Assembly: GCA_025093985.1 (NCBI GenBank)
Contig: JACAAK010000005.1
Location: 310,001-374,000 of the forward strand
DNA: 64,000 nt
Reading direction: 5' to 3'
DNA from: Calvatia gigantea
Lineage: Eukaryota > Basidiomycota > Agaricomycetes > Agaricales > Lycoperdaceae
Of the stretch, positions 25,669 to 37,744 are shown one piece after another (the first letter of the stretch is position 1; each line of letters starts with the position of its first letter). The notes beneath the pieces are model-generated. The model did not search any database and was not told the DNA's origin. It saw nothing but the letters and a program-made list of their open reading frames with translations. The position numbers were made by a program, and so were the translations under genes.

Positions 25669-27537
25669 ATGGCATACCCATTCACGTTTCTCTCAACTTA
25701 CAGCGGCTTAGATCGTCTAAGATGCAATATCATAACGAGCGTCTTTCTATCACGCAGATACTCTCGTTTCTCCGCCCTCGCTCTCATTACCCTCTTTGCA
25801 TTCCTTTTCTTCATTCCGCGTGATGCACAACGGTTACCGGCATACCCTACATATCCCATCCCTTACAACGTACCACCAACGGACGATACACAGCCTCCCT
25901 TGTACGAGCGATACACCGCTTACGAGAAGGCTTTACCCCAGCATGATGGCTCTCTTCCCTTCCCGGAAGGCTCACATGCTAACTTCATCTTCTTCGCAAA
26001 CCATGCCTGGGGTGGAGGCTGGGGCAACACAATGCAGGAGATGGTCATGAACGCACACCTAGCATATTCCTCCGGTAGAGCGTCAGTCATGTTTTCATGA
26101 AGCAACTGTTGGATCATTGACTGACATTTAATTCCACTTGGTTTTCCTTTCTTTTTATATAGGTTCGTGTTTGATAATTATACTTGGAACCGAGACGGCC
26201 CGGAATACTCTGATTTCAACGGAAGACTTATTCCCTCGCGAGTTCCCCTCTCTGTACTCGTTGCTGGTCCCCTTGCTGGAGGCCCATACTCGGATTCGAC
26301 CACGGCACTGTCACACCCACGTTTCGTTTCGAGGCATTACTATAACCAAGTATGCCCCCATCCATACCTTCTCCATTCTAGTTATTTCAGAGACGCAGTT
26401 CCTCCTGACGCATCTGCACTTGAGAGGCTCAACATTTGGGTCGAAATGCTCCGGGGCATCGATGACCGATGTGTGGAGATCCAAAAAGACACGGATCAGC
26501 TTTTTGACATCTGGTATGGGCCCCAAGTTTATTTTTAGAATTCAAGAAGCAACAATAATTTCGTGGTCCCAGGCTCATAGGAACATCGCGCATTCATGAC
26601 ATTATACCATCGCTCGTTGCTTCACCCATCGTGAAAGACTTTTCCTGGTCCCCATTAATCCACTATGCATTTCAACAAAATCAACACCAATTTACATCTA
26701 CGCACACACAATCATTCTCATTACTTTCGCTACTCTCCTCCTACTTCTCAAGAGAATCCCCCGACAGCACCACTAACACTGATGTCCGACCACATGCACT
26801 AGTACCCACACCACCTACAACACAAACCACGAGCCTCCCCGTTCTCGCGCTCCACCTCCGACGCGGCGACTTCGTCCAACACTTGTGAAGTCCTTTATCA
26901 ATGGAGGGCCAAGTACAACGGTTATAACACCCTACCTTCTTTCCCTGATCGTTTCTTCGCAGAAAATGAAACATTGCGGTCTGAGATGAGCGAAGACAAA
27001 ATCCGAGCGGGGTATTTTGATAAGTGCCTCATGGATGTGGATAAAATAAGAGAAAGGGTTGTTAGAGCCGTGAAGGAGTGGAGGGCGGAAAGGCTGGAAA
27101 TTGAGAGGCAACGCCGAGTGAGCTGGGAGGATTGGCTTCGCTCTTGGTGGGTCGATGAAGACGTTGAAGAGAGGGTTAACGGGATGTTGAGGAAGGTATA
27201 CGTGATGACGAATGGAGATCGTGAGTGGCTTGGTGAGCTTAAAAATGCACTGTATGAAGACGCCCAACGCAGTGCCGCTCGCCGCTCCCCCCAGGAAGAA
27301 AGGTTGAGCGCAGCTGGGAAGTACGACTACGACTTTGTGTGGTCCTGGGATGGAATCTCGACAACACGAGATATGGAGTTGGGCTGGGAAGTGAAATATG
27401 TTGCCCAAGCTATGGACATGTACGTTGGACAACGTGCGGAGCTCTTTATTGGGAACGGGTTTTCGAGCTTGACCGCCAATATTGTGTTGTTGAGGAGTGC
27501 GGCGGGAGTGGAACTGTGGAGGACCAGGTTTTGGTAA
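25669..27537 (+). CDS. GDP-fucose protein O-fucosyltransferase-like type II membrane protein
   Basis: Three exons (25669-26081, 26163-26513, 26573-27537) at GT-AG introns give about 575 residues if one base is skipped. Residues 35-55 hold a single hydrophobic segment, FSALALITLFAFLFF, a type II signal anchor as in Golgi glycosyltransferases. Then NHAWGGGWGNTMQEM, LRRGDF (the conserved Arg-rich loop of O-FucT proteins), VYVMTNGDREWLGELK and GQRAELFIGNGFSSLTANI, which matches the C-terminal nucleotide-sugar motif. An extra T at about 26883 breaks the frame between VQH and EVLYQWRAKYNGYNTLP; both sides are otherwise well conserved. So the gene is either freshly inactivated or mis-called by one base. 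The ATG at 25669 is chosen because the anchor follows. Confidence 0.7.
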
Positions 27538-27886
27538 TGGCCGCCTTTAGTACTCTGTGATTTGGAATCAGTTTATAAACGAAGTATTTTCCGGTTTGCC
27601 TACAGCTTTGGTTTGGGGGGTTATTGCCATATACCCGGTATAATAGACACTCATTTGAACTTATAGTTTAGGTACGTTGGTGGCGCACACAGCGCCTGCA
27701 CAGTATTCAACATAGAATGCCACGGACAAGGATTATCGGAACACTAACAATGTATATAACTACCTTCAATAAACGTAGTACCGTCAATCCCTGGAACTGT
27801 GGTATCAAGAAGAGCGCGTACAAAGCAGCACTTGGGACAATCTAAATGGAAACCCTCAACCCCGCCGTGTGACTATAAGAGCCATC

Positions 27887-28900
27887 CTACAACCAATCCA
27901 TCCGCTTTCCGTCCTCCAACAACTGTAGCCCTGCACCGGTGCAACTGAATGATCGCAACCTTTCCTTCGTCTCCGGGCTCCACTCAATACTTATCCTTTT
28001 ATTGAAAGCAAGGTTGACGCACAAAGCCTGGCTGAAACTTGCGCTTGCACGCTCGACCAATAAGTTCGCAATGACGCCTGTAATATACTCTCCAAAGACT
28101 TCAATCACAGGATGTGTAGGGGATCCCTCGCCCGATTGGTAACCCCTGATTTCCAACGTCTTCAATTCCTCCAAGTACTGTTCACCGTCAGCCTGTCCGC
28201 TGCCGTTCCGCCCAGGAGTCAGCAGAGTCAATGCGATATAAAGGCTCCCTTCATTACAACACTCCAGCAGAAGGTTCTCGATTTTTGAGTTCCCCGAATA
28301 GATACACTTTGCAAGGGAAGCCCTCATGTCGGACACCCCGCAGAGATGGAGAGTGGTTAGCGGAACACCAGATAGATTTGCGAAAAATGTGTTAATCGCC
28401 TCAGAAAATGCGCCGGTGAAAGGGTTCCAACACTGGCCCCAAATTAAGGAACGAAGTGCCGGGAGTCGGATCTGCCGGAGAAAGAGGTCAGACGCATGAT
28501 TGGGTGCAAAGGTCCATTCTAGGGTTTGCAGGTGATGTAAAATGAGGACATCAGGCATCTCCGATAGTTCGCTCACATCGATACCGCCATCTTCTAAATC
28601 ATCGGGTGTTATAGAAAGGAGGTGAAAATGAATGAGATTTGGAGATTTGAGCAGATAGAGGAGCGCGACGGCGACGGAAATGTCTTCGAGTTTCAGAGTG
28701 GAGATTAGCGACTACGGCCCCCTGGATGGAGGGTGCATACGTTCGAGCGAGATTTTTTTGCAAACCGGTGCATTTGTGAGGAAGGCAGCCTCTGAAAGCA
28801 ATGCGGAGTCGCCGCCATCGGCAAGGTGAATCTCGACAAGTCTACGGTCGCCGAGAGGGACATGGTCTATTTTTTGATGAGCACCTGCCATATTCTGAGA
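27887..28900 (-). pseudogene. F-box/LRR protein gene remnant
   Basis: On the minus strand the reading has Leu-rich repeat character: LGDRRLVEIHLADGGDSALL, KLEDISVAVALLYLLKSPNL, PDVLILHHLQTLEWTFAP, LPALRSLIWGQCWNPF, IENLLLECCNEGSL, YLEELKTLEIRGYQS, and a Trp-Leu C-terminus at 27887. A TAG at 28714-28712 interrupts the frame between SRGP and SLISTLKL. The N-terminal F-box is absent: upstream of about 28843 the sequence belongs to a 230-bp inverted repeat. The gene is therefore truncated and stopped. Assignment to F-box/LRR proteins is by repeat character only. Confidence 0.6.
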
Positions 28901-29072
28901 TGAACCCGGGGTCCTGGGACCCCGTGACAGACTGTCCATCATACCAACCTCGTTATTTCCGCGTCAAAATCTAATAAATATTATAATGAAGATATTATTT
29001 CACAAGTATTAAACCCAGTACACCTGGGCTTTTGTACGATAGCTGAAATATCCTGTTGGATTTACAAACGCG
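28843..29072 (+). repeat. Inverted repeat, left arm (230 bp)
   Basis: The sequence is the reverse complement of 33049-33278. Recognisable marks are GGTCCTGGGACC, TTTCCGCGTCAAAATCTAATA and TATCCTGTTGGATTTACAAACGCG. Homology stops at TACGGTCG outside and at CGCG inside. The arm overlaps the 5' side of the F-box remnant. The two arms enclose about 4 kb holding the NACHT gene. Confidence 0.9.
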
Positions 29073-30716
29073 TTTATAGATATCCCTTCATTTTCGCGTG
29101 GATTAATGACCTTCAGTTGAACCTACCCGAGCTTCTAGATTGTGTTTTTCATCAGGGGATTTATGCTACGGAGAACTTGAGTGGAAATTCTTCTCAACAC
29201 CATCCGACGAAATAGCACATAAGATGCTCCAGATTAGCCACAACTTAAGAACCGAAGGCCCATGGCCTGTGTAACCTCAATCCGGTTTTTGAGGCTTAAG
29301 TAGCTCTGATCGCCACAACAGCCATCACCATCACGCACCTATGCCTCTGCGCTCCGGCCACAAAGCCGGGATACAATGGGCTGAGGGCTATCAGGTCTTC
29401 CGTTCGGTGACCTAAGTTTTATATTTCACGTCCTCTTTACCGAGCTGGCCCCTTGGACGCAATCTATGCGATTCATCCATTGGGCAAGAATTCAGGAAAG
29501 TGGTTGGAAAAGAGTTGGCTGGTGTGGTTAAGAAGCTGGACAAAGGGTGGAGAACGTGAAAGAACGGTGGCGACAGACATCCCGGGGAATGTATATGAAG
29601 TTCGGGGTACTCACTCATGGATTCCTGATACAACAACTGATGAAAGTGAAGCCAAAGCCAACGGATGACTGGTGGTTGCGTGCGTGACGCAAAGACAAGG
29701 AATTCACAATTATTCCTGAAATCTTAACACGAGCTCAACTTCTGGGCCCAAACAGGTATCAAGTTGGAATAATGGAACGTGGCTGGCCTTGTAAACTGTT
29801 TAATTTCCTTGGAACACTATATGTACCTTGTTGTGGAGACTGCACGTCGGCTGCCTTCGGAACGGCACCCAACGAGCATCTCACACTAATCAGTCTGCCC
29901 TCCGAAGATTTCGTTACCCCGACCATTTATCGATCCGTCGCCGATCCGCTCGTCCCTCGCTCACTACACAAACCGTCCATTTCGCCTGCCATACGTCGTG
30001 TTTCAGACCAATACCCACTTTAATAAAATTTCACCGCACATCTTTCTCGTTATTGACATTTTTTTTCTAATTCAGACTCTTCGCCTCCGTAGTTGCACAT
30101 TCACTCGTTGTATTTCAAAAATTCAACATTTTACCACAGCTCCCTAGCCTAACCTTCATTATACTAACTCAACACATTTGCTATACAGATTCAGTATTTG
30201 TAGATAACCGTAGAAATTGAACATTGGACAAGTTGTCTACAGTATAAATACAGTCGAGCCAGTAGAGGCTCGACACCTAGTAATTGGATACCCACTCTCT
30301 CTCTCTCTCTCGAAGTTGCTAAAATTAAGTGTCTTGCTTCTCGTCCTCGCGTCGTCTCGCAGTCTCTCGTCTCTCTTTCCTGGACTTGCTCTCGACGACA
30401 TATCTGACGTCGTCACTCTCACCCCTCGTTCTCTTGTGTTCCCGGCCTCTGTCTCTCTTTTCCTGGACCCGGTTTCGAAGCCTCGTGACTGACGGACGCA
30501 GTCACACCCTATTTTCGTTGAACCGCCGCCTCATCTCTTCATCGTCTCAATTGGAATCACATACTCAGAGACATTATTCAGTGTTGGCTTCTGAGGCCCG
30601 TTGCCATGGGGTGCGACACATGCCTCAAGTCAACCGATGATGGTGCGTTAGGATTATATAAAAGGCTAAGTCCTAGTTAATCTAAGATAGCAGGATATGG
30701 AGCAAGTTTCGAGAGA
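29073..30716. other. Intergenic region inside the inverted repeat
   Basis: No gene recognised. Position 30240 has GTATAAATAC followed by a small palindromic hairpin (CGAGCC...GGCTCG), and 30295-30310 is a CT microsatellite. Positions 30320-30480 are C/T-rich. Short open frames here have no domain. Confidence 0.45.
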
Positions 30717-32632
30717 TCACCCCATGCCCAGCATACAACCTTGCTTTTCCCCTCCCCAAGAGCGTAGGCCCAGTCCCGTGTTGCACCTCGCGGTCTGTAG
30801 AGATATACAACAGGGTTGTGGCATCGGCGAATCACCTTGTTTCAAAATTCGGTCGGAATCTAATTGAGCTACATCAACAGCGCGATTTTGAAGGCAAAGG
30901 TGTAAAATCATGTTTTGTCTCAGCTTTTCCGGAACTATCTCACTGCCACCGCGAGTGCTACCCGGGTACAGACGAAGGAGTACCCCGAACTGGAATTCGA
31001 ACAGACCAGCAACTGTCAAAGGGAGCAAGGGGCGGGGGTACGAACATAGGAGGAAAAAGGCATTGACCAAATATTGGTACATCAGGTCCTCTGTAACGTA
31101 ACCACGTGACCACGTCAAGTTGATGGTCAGCCTCTCTAGAAACATTGAAAGGCCCATGAGAAATTTGGTTTGTTACAAAAAATCCCGCTATCGCGTACCT
31201 GTACTTTGAGCATGTACATGGCTTAAACGCTCTAACAAATCCTGCCGGACGGTGTCCAAGCAATCTCCGTAAATGCAAAACTCCTTCGACCGGTGTGGAT
31301 CTTGGAGAAAATCCATGAATGATGCATGATAAAATTCGATCGTCAAGGGACCGAGTCTTGACACGGAGCGAAGAGCAGCACAAGCATTCCGGATTTTTGA
31401 CTCGGATAAGCCGAGGCTATTGGCAATTGCATAGATGTTCGTATAACTATCGGCGTCGGGATACCACGGGGTTGCACTGTGGAGCAGCAGGATTTTCTGG
31501 ATTGTCAGAAGGATCTTCGAGGGGACAGATCGCATGATGAGCATATAGAATAGGTCAAGTTCCGACAAGGGATGGCCCGAGCCAGCGCTACCCGCAGCCT
31601 GATTCGTAAGTAAAAGAACGAGGTGTAACTGGTCAACGGGTCCCGATGAATTGCACTCGCCAACAAAACGGACAACGGTGGATGCGTAGATGAACAACCC
31701 CGCCGAGCAGTCAACCAGAATTCCCAGATCCCTCTCGGATGGCCACGGCGACGGAAGATCATGCTCCTCGCGTATCTTCTCGAGTTCAGATGTTAGGTAG
31801 CATAAAATTTCGTGGTCAATTTCTCGGGACACTGGAAGCTCGAGGTGTAGGGATAGTGGGCGCACGCGGTCTGATGTGAAGGACGCGATGATGTGAGATT
31901 CTGGGCGACTGAAAAACGCCCAGCGAAAGGGTGTCGTCCCATCTTGAACTGATTTTGTGACGATTTCAACTATTTCCCGTTGTGCTTTGATTCCAGTACA
32001 TTCGTCGAGGCCATCGATGATGATCATATAGCCCTTCATGTCATTTTTCTCCTCCCTCAATTCACCCAGAGGCTTAGCAAGAAGCTCATGGAACTGCCGT
32101 GGCAGTGACTTCTCCAAAAGGGTTGGGTTTCTCCGTAACTTACGATCGAGAATGTCAGCGTATACGTCAGATATGGTCGTGATTTGGTAGGAGATAGAGG
32201 TGAATAAGTGGGTAGGGTCGTCCCTTTGGTTAGGACGAGAGAAGAAGAATGCGGCTCCTAGTTGATTCCGGTCGGCCAAGAGTTCCGCACAAGACTGTGC
32301 TACCGTGGATTTTCCGACTCCGGCAGGCCCCTGCATCCAAAGAATGTGTTCGGGATGTTGCGGGGTGCCAGAGCCCCAACTAGAAATATTGTTGATGTAA
32401 TCCAAGCGAGTGCCTGGATGACAGCGGGGTGGGTCGCGAGCACCAGAGTCGTGAAAGGCCTCAGGCATTGATGCTTCGAGGAGCTTCTCGATACCTGATT
32501 GACACCATTGGTTGGTCGTTTGTCACCCAGGAGCCGAGAGGACTCACCAGAACCTGCAGGGGCGGCGTTGACAGTCTGATTAAGTTGGTGAAACACAAAA
32601 CTGTGAGCCCCTTGAAAATCCGCGCTGGACAT
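30717..32632 (-). CDS. NACHT-domain NTPase (NLR-like signalling protein)
   Basis: Three exons (32632-32548, 32494-31199, 31135-30717) give exactly 600 codons. The N-terminus MSSADFQGAHSFVFHQL then IEKLLEASMPEAFHDS and CHPGTRLDYI is the usual start of Agaricomycete NACHT proteins. GPAGVGKST is the Walker A motif and MIIIDGLDEC the Walker B motif. FFSRPESHI resembles the sensor-1 region and YHASFMDFLQDP ends the NACHT-associated helices. Exon 3 adds a helical tail (QYLVNAFFLLCSYPRPLL, LEFQFGVL-like). NACHT proteins in fungi act in non-self recognition and programmed cell death; whether this one does is not known. No C-terminal WD40, ankyrin or TPR repeats follow, so it is a short form. A decayed partial copy lies at 46884-47624. 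Confidence 0.82.
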
Positions 32633-33048
32633 GGTGGTTGGAAATAGAGAGGGCGGACGGCCTTGCCTGGTCCTCGTGGCTGTTATAAACAGTTCTAGTC
32701 GGGCGCTATTTGTGACACCTTTCCTAATCAACAGAGAAATCGAGCGCCAGAGTGGCAATTCCGGTGTGTATCTCCCCGTGTAACTGAGTAATTACACCAT
32801 GGAATATGTAAGAAACACTAAGTCTCAGTCACTCATTATACGCACGAGAACTGAGGGACTAACTACTACGAAGCTGTTGTATTTAAACATAAAGGATAAA
32901 GGGTCGTACGTCTCGTAGGGGGATGTTTTCGTATGTCTAAAAACCACGTGGCATGTCCACCAAGACACGCCGCCCCGTTGTCCTTCCATCCCTCATTGAT
33001 CCGTCGTCCTCACGTCCACCCGTTGTGGGTCCGCTTTCGGCATCGGAC

Positions 33049-33278
33049 CGCGTTTGTAAATCCAACAGGATATTTCAGCTATCGTACAAAAGCCCAGGTG
33101 TACTGGGTTTAATACTTGTGAAATAATATCTTCATTATAATATTTATTAGATTTTGACGTGGAAATAACGAGGTTGGTATGATGGACAGTCTGTCACGGG
33201 GTCCCAGGACCCCGGGTTCATCTCAGAATATGGCAGGTGCTCATCAAAAAATAGACCATGTCCCTCTCGGCGACCGTA
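33049..33278 (-). repeat. Inverted repeat, right arm (230 bp)
   Basis: Reverse complement of 28843-29072. It ends outward at CGACCGTA and is directly followed by CAAGTTGC; the left arm is preceded by CAAGTC, a possible 5-base flanking duplication (CAAGT). The inner end reads CGCGTTTGTAAATCC. Confidence 0.9.
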
Positions 33279-33317
33279 CAAGTTGCAAGAACGGGCAATC
33301 AAAACGAGATAGCCAGC
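33223..33317 (+). repeat. 95-bp direct repeat, copy 1
   Basis: Starts CTCAGAATATGGCAGGTG and ends GAGATAGCCAGC; the same 95 bases occur at 35530-35624. The pair brackets the copia fragment 33429-35529. The first half overlaps the right arm of the inverted repeat. Confidence 0.9.
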
Positions 33318-33428
33318 GAAAAGGAAGAAGGGTAAACTAAAGTACATACAAGGATGATTAAATAAAGATTGGACAAGAAAGGAACGAGTCCATAAAAGGA
33401 TAATGCTAGAATAAGAAGTCATAACACA

Positions 33429-35529
33429 ATGTCTAAGACACTTCACTTTCCAAAGCTCACAGGGATCAATTATAATTCCTGGGCAGATAATATGAAAGCC
33501 ACCCTACAAGCCCATTATCTTTGGCTGTTCATTGAGGGAGAGGAACCTTGCTCTCCAAAGCCATCAGTTAAGGCCCCTGTTGACAGTCAAGGGAATCCCC
33601 TTGGGCAAAGTATGGCTGAGTATAAGGAGTGGAAGCAAGATCAGGAAGATTATTGACATTGGCTGTGTTCTGACAGTGCTGTGATGGGCTTAATTCGAGG
33701 TGCAGTTGATTTCTCTCAACGTGAGCACATTACAAGTGCTTCAACTTCACAAGAGATGTGGGACTTGCTTTGATCCATTCACGTTACACAGTGTCAAGGG
33801 ATAACAGTCCATTATCTCTTCCAAGACATCTACTCAAAGAAATGGGATGAGAAAACACCCATGTCTGATCACCTTGGTTATTTCCTTCGAATTTGCCATC
33901 AAATCATTGAAGCCAGAGAGAGGTTGGATGAGACACAGATCATTCATGCTGTCCTTCTTTCCCTTCCATGTACAAATGTCTGGGAGGTTGTCAAGCAAAA
34001 CCTTCTTGACAAAGGGAGGAACCTTACCTTGGAGATGGTCATTGCTGAGCTAATCACTGTGCATGAACATTTGCTACATGACAAGCAGGCTGAAGAAATT
34101 TCAGAGAAGGTGAAGGCTGAACAGTTAGCCTTACTCTTGAAATCAGGTAGCTCTTTGAGTGGGAGTGGTAGTGGCAAAGGTGGTAAGAAGTCAAAGAAAG
34201 GCAAATGAAAGCCAAAACCAGAGGATGAATGTTTCAACTGTCACCAAAAGGGCCATTGGAAGTCTAACTGTCCAAGTGCGCCGAAAAGTGAGAAGAAGTC
34301 AGGAGGAAAGTCAACGAACTTAGCTGTTGAGGATTCACCTTTTTTGGGCGAAAGGGAGGTTGGGCAAATGTTAATGGCAGTGGGAGGTAAAACATTGGGA
34401 CTAGAGTTGTTGCTTGATTGTGGAGCAACATCTCATATGTTTATGCAATGAGAATGTTTTGACAAATATGTGGAAACATCAGGCAAGGAATTTGTGACCA
34501 TTGGTGGCTGAAATTGTGTGCCTGTTATTGGACATAGTTCAATCAAGTTCCATGTGAAGCTCTCTAATGGTTTCACAACTGTCATTCTTCATAATGTGCT
34601 TCATGTTCCCCATCTCAGAGTGAATCTTGTCAGCCTTGGTGCCTTACAGTGTAATGGAGTGACTATACAGAGTGACAAGGAAGGTCTAGTTGTCTTACTC
34701 AAGGGAGAACCATTGTTTTGTGCTGTTCTTGCTGGAGTGACTGGGACCTTATATTTCATCCAATGTACCTATGATTCCAACTCTAGGCAAGCTGCTCTTC
34801 TAGCTCAAGGAGAATCAATGCATTTGTGGCATAGGCGAATGGGTCATTTGAGCCCAATGATGATTGATGCAATGAAATATCAAGACATTGTCAGGGGACT
34901 TGTAATAAATGAATCCATTGAGTTCAACCATATATGCAGTGGTTGTGCTCATGGAAAGTCCCACCATTTACCTATACCAAATATTAGCTTGTCAAAGTAT
35001 TCAAAACTCGAGCTGGTCATAATGGATCTTACAGGTCCAATGTCAGTTCCCACATGGGATAGATATCTTTATGCTCTTGTTGTCATTGAGGTTAGCTACC
35101 ATTATTCTGTTGGGAGGTTGTTGAAGTCTAAGGATGTTGTTGGTGATGCAGTGAGAGATGTTCTGGTGATGTTAAAATGATAATCAGGTGTCAAAGTTCG
35201 ACGCTTATACACTAATAATGGCACTGAATTCATAAACAAGACAATGGATTCGTTCTGTTGTCGCAATGGAATCATACATGAAACAACAAATCCTTACCTT
35301 CCTGAGCAAAATGGCATAGCCAAATATACATATGATCACTGTGTTCTTTGAGATGGTCCGGTGCATGTTGCATTCAGCTGGCATTGACCTGAAGTATTGG
35401 GGGGAGGCTTTCATGTATGCAGTGCATATTTGAAGTCTTACACTTACCTTAGGGTTAAAGAGAGTTATCCCCTATAAAGCCTGGACTGGGAGGAAAGCAG
35501 ATGTGTCACACTTGCAAGTTTTCAGTTCA
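33429..35529 (+). mobile_element. Ty1/copia retrotransposon fragment (gag-protease-integrase)
   Basis: In order: gag beginning SKTLHFPKLTGINYNSW, a second gag block (KWDEKTPMSDHLGYFLRI), a zinc knuckle CFNCHQKGHWKSNC, the protease DCGATSHM, the pre-integrase MHLWHRRMGHLS, then the integrase start with MDLTGP and TNNGTEF. Homology ends near 35529, before reverse transcriptase. No LTR adjoins it on either side. Nearly all in-frame stops are TGA, at 33653, 33772, 34206, 34449 and 34510 among others. It is inactive and CpG-poor. Confidence 0.85.
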
Positions 35530-35624
35530 TCAGAATATGGCAGGTGCTCATCAAAAAATAGACCATGTCCCTCTCGGCGACCGTACAAGTTGCAAGAACG
35601 GGCAATCAAAACGAGATAGCCAGC
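35530..35624 (+). repeat. 95-bp direct repeat, copy 2
   Basis: Same as 33223-33317. It follows the broken 3' end of the copia fragment without any LTR in between. Confidence 0.9.
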
Positions 35625-35639
35625 TAGTTGGCAGACTCC

Positions 35640-37140
35640 TACCCAGTCACCTGGGACGCTCTTATATAAGCGGACGTTGATCCGAAGTGATACCGAAACT
35701 TCGTCAACTGCTAACGCGTCCCAGGGACTGGCACAAATGTACGATGTTCATGTTTGGCTACAGCCTGTGTCACACCATCATAACATGTACCCTCCCTGCC
35801 CTTTTTGCCTAAATTAGGCAGCACTCCCGACTGTCTGATCAATTTTGGTAAGTCCGATAAGTGATTGTGATGATCACGTTGTACCGTACGAGCCACGAGG
35901 CTATTTATCAAAGTAGGATAAAAAACATAATCTAATTTTTCCTCTTGGAAAATGGCTACTCCATCCCTCTCACACATTCTTAATGTCCTTGATGAAACCA
36001 ATTTGACTATTCTGGGGGTTATGAAAGGGGTTTTGGGATGTGGGCCACCTGAAGCTCGGCGCTCAGTATTGGATCAGGCCACTCAAATTACGGATCTGCC
36101 GTATGAGCACTTACCAGAGATTATGTGTTTCTGGGCATTCAGCCTAGTGACACAATGTCTCCAAGCAGAAGTAGTTGAACTGACAAGACCACAGCATGGA
36201 CTACAATTCAATATCAGCCAAGCATTGTCATCTTATCTGGAGGGCTCATCTATGGTGGCTGCAATGGTAATGCAGTCTGTTGAATCTCGCTCCGTACCAC
36301 TACATTGGTTCAGTCTATTTATAGCTGAAACGGGGTTCGAGTATTTCACCTTCAGAGGGTCGATAATAACGGACCATCACGGACTACGTACGCAGTAGTT
36401 GTACTGCCCTTCTGGTAGTCGGTTATTCACTCCGCATGGAACCTTCTAGTACATGCGTCGTACACAGTATGCTCCAATTATGCTACTGGTAGTTAGACCT
36501 CACCCGTATAAGGGTTTAGAGTGCACAGACCAGGGATATTAGTATATATACCCTTATGTAGCATTGTAGTATGTACGCTTTCTAGCGACGCCCTTTGGCG
36601 TAAGACACTATGTCTTCTCTCTTCTACGCTAGCTTCCCTAAGCATCGCTTCCCCTCTCCTCAAGACTCTCTGAGTATGATGGTATAAGCAGGACCATGTC
36701 CGCTACCATGTGCCTCTCCTACTGGACCGTCTTCCAGATGAATACGACTACCCTCCACCGCTGACGCCTATACACTTAGGTAGTGTGAACTTATATTGGG
36801 ATGTCTACTCGTTCTCTCAACACAGTCCTCCCTTCAGAGTTATGCTAGTGCATCATGCACTTGGTATAGGCAGGGATACACACCGAATCTTTCCCTGACA
36901 TCTTCACACATTTGTTCTACTGAGGAAATCAGAGGCTTCGATGGTGACATGAGAAAGTATGGGAGTGTTGCTTAATTAGGGGGGATGCATGGGAAAGGTG
37001 CCCTTCCATGAGAGCATGACATTATTCAAGGCTGTAGCTAAACATGAACATTGTACATTTGTGCCAGTCCCTGAGATGCATTAGCAGTTGACGAAGTTTC
37101 AGTATCACTTTGGATCAACGTCTACTTATATACATGGCCA
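35640..37140. other. Diverged inverted-repeat unit carrying a small ORF split by a solo LTR
   Basis: Positions 36960-37140 (plus) match the complement of 35640-35830, CpG-decayed; both read VAKHEHxTFVPVP in translation. Between them an open frame starts MATPSLSHILNVLDE at 35952. It continues unbroken if the solo LTR at 36278-36822 and one target copy are removed, through SLQSYASASCTWYRQG to a stop at 36979. No family recognised. It may be part of a DNA element with long inverted ends. Confidence 0.45.
36278..36822 (+). mobile_element. Solo LTR, copia family (545 bp), target duplication CAGTC
   Basis: Begins TGTTGAATCTCG and ends TTCTCTCAACA, flanked by CAGTC on both sides (36273-36277 and 36823-36827). 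Related LTRs start at 38947 and 63214. This copy keeps many CpGs, so it is younger than the others. A solo LTR arises by recombination between the two LTRs of a full insertion. Confidence 0.85.
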
Positions 37141-37739
37141 GAGCTTCAGTTTGTAATTGTTATGCAGCAACAAAATACGTAGCAGCTATGCAGTCTGATT
37201 TCAGAATGGTTATGTGTAGAGGTTGTAACTGTCACGCATTTTTGAAGTGCATGCTTGTTTCATCATGGAAACATGTTTGCAACATCCCATTTCAGCACCA
37301 TTCTATAATACATCTGGTTATCCTGTTTTGAACACATATATACCCATTTTCGTCAATCAGGGGAACATTATCAGATCCATTATGCTCATTGTAATCAAAG
37401 CTCATTGCTGCTATGTTTAGCAACCCTTCTGGTATGCCATGCTTTTTTCCTGTTTGTTTGCTGCTCAATAATGTGATCTACAGTCTGGGAAGAGGTGAAA
37501 TACAATGATGACACCTTCTGGAAGTGCACAATCTGTGATGATGGTTGAATTCAACCTCTTTGGCATGCCATTTGCCACGAAAAATCTGCAAAGCACCAAA
37601 TCAGCCTTTGGAATTATACCATATATGAAGTGCCGGCATTGCATGAAACAAGGGGTTGATTTGAAGCACAACTTCGGGGAGCCAGGGGCCCGTTGATATG
37701 AGCATTGGCTGAACTTGGGATGATGCTGGGTTTTAATAC
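37141..37739. other. Unassigned, probably transposon-derived
   Basis: AT-rich sequence with short frames only. A stretch at 37540-37690 encodes FGIIPYMKCRHCMKQG, with a C-x2-C pair that could be the edge of a zinc finger of the neighbouring Plavaka element. Nothing else recognised. Confidence 0.35.
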
Positions 37740-37744
37740 TGATG

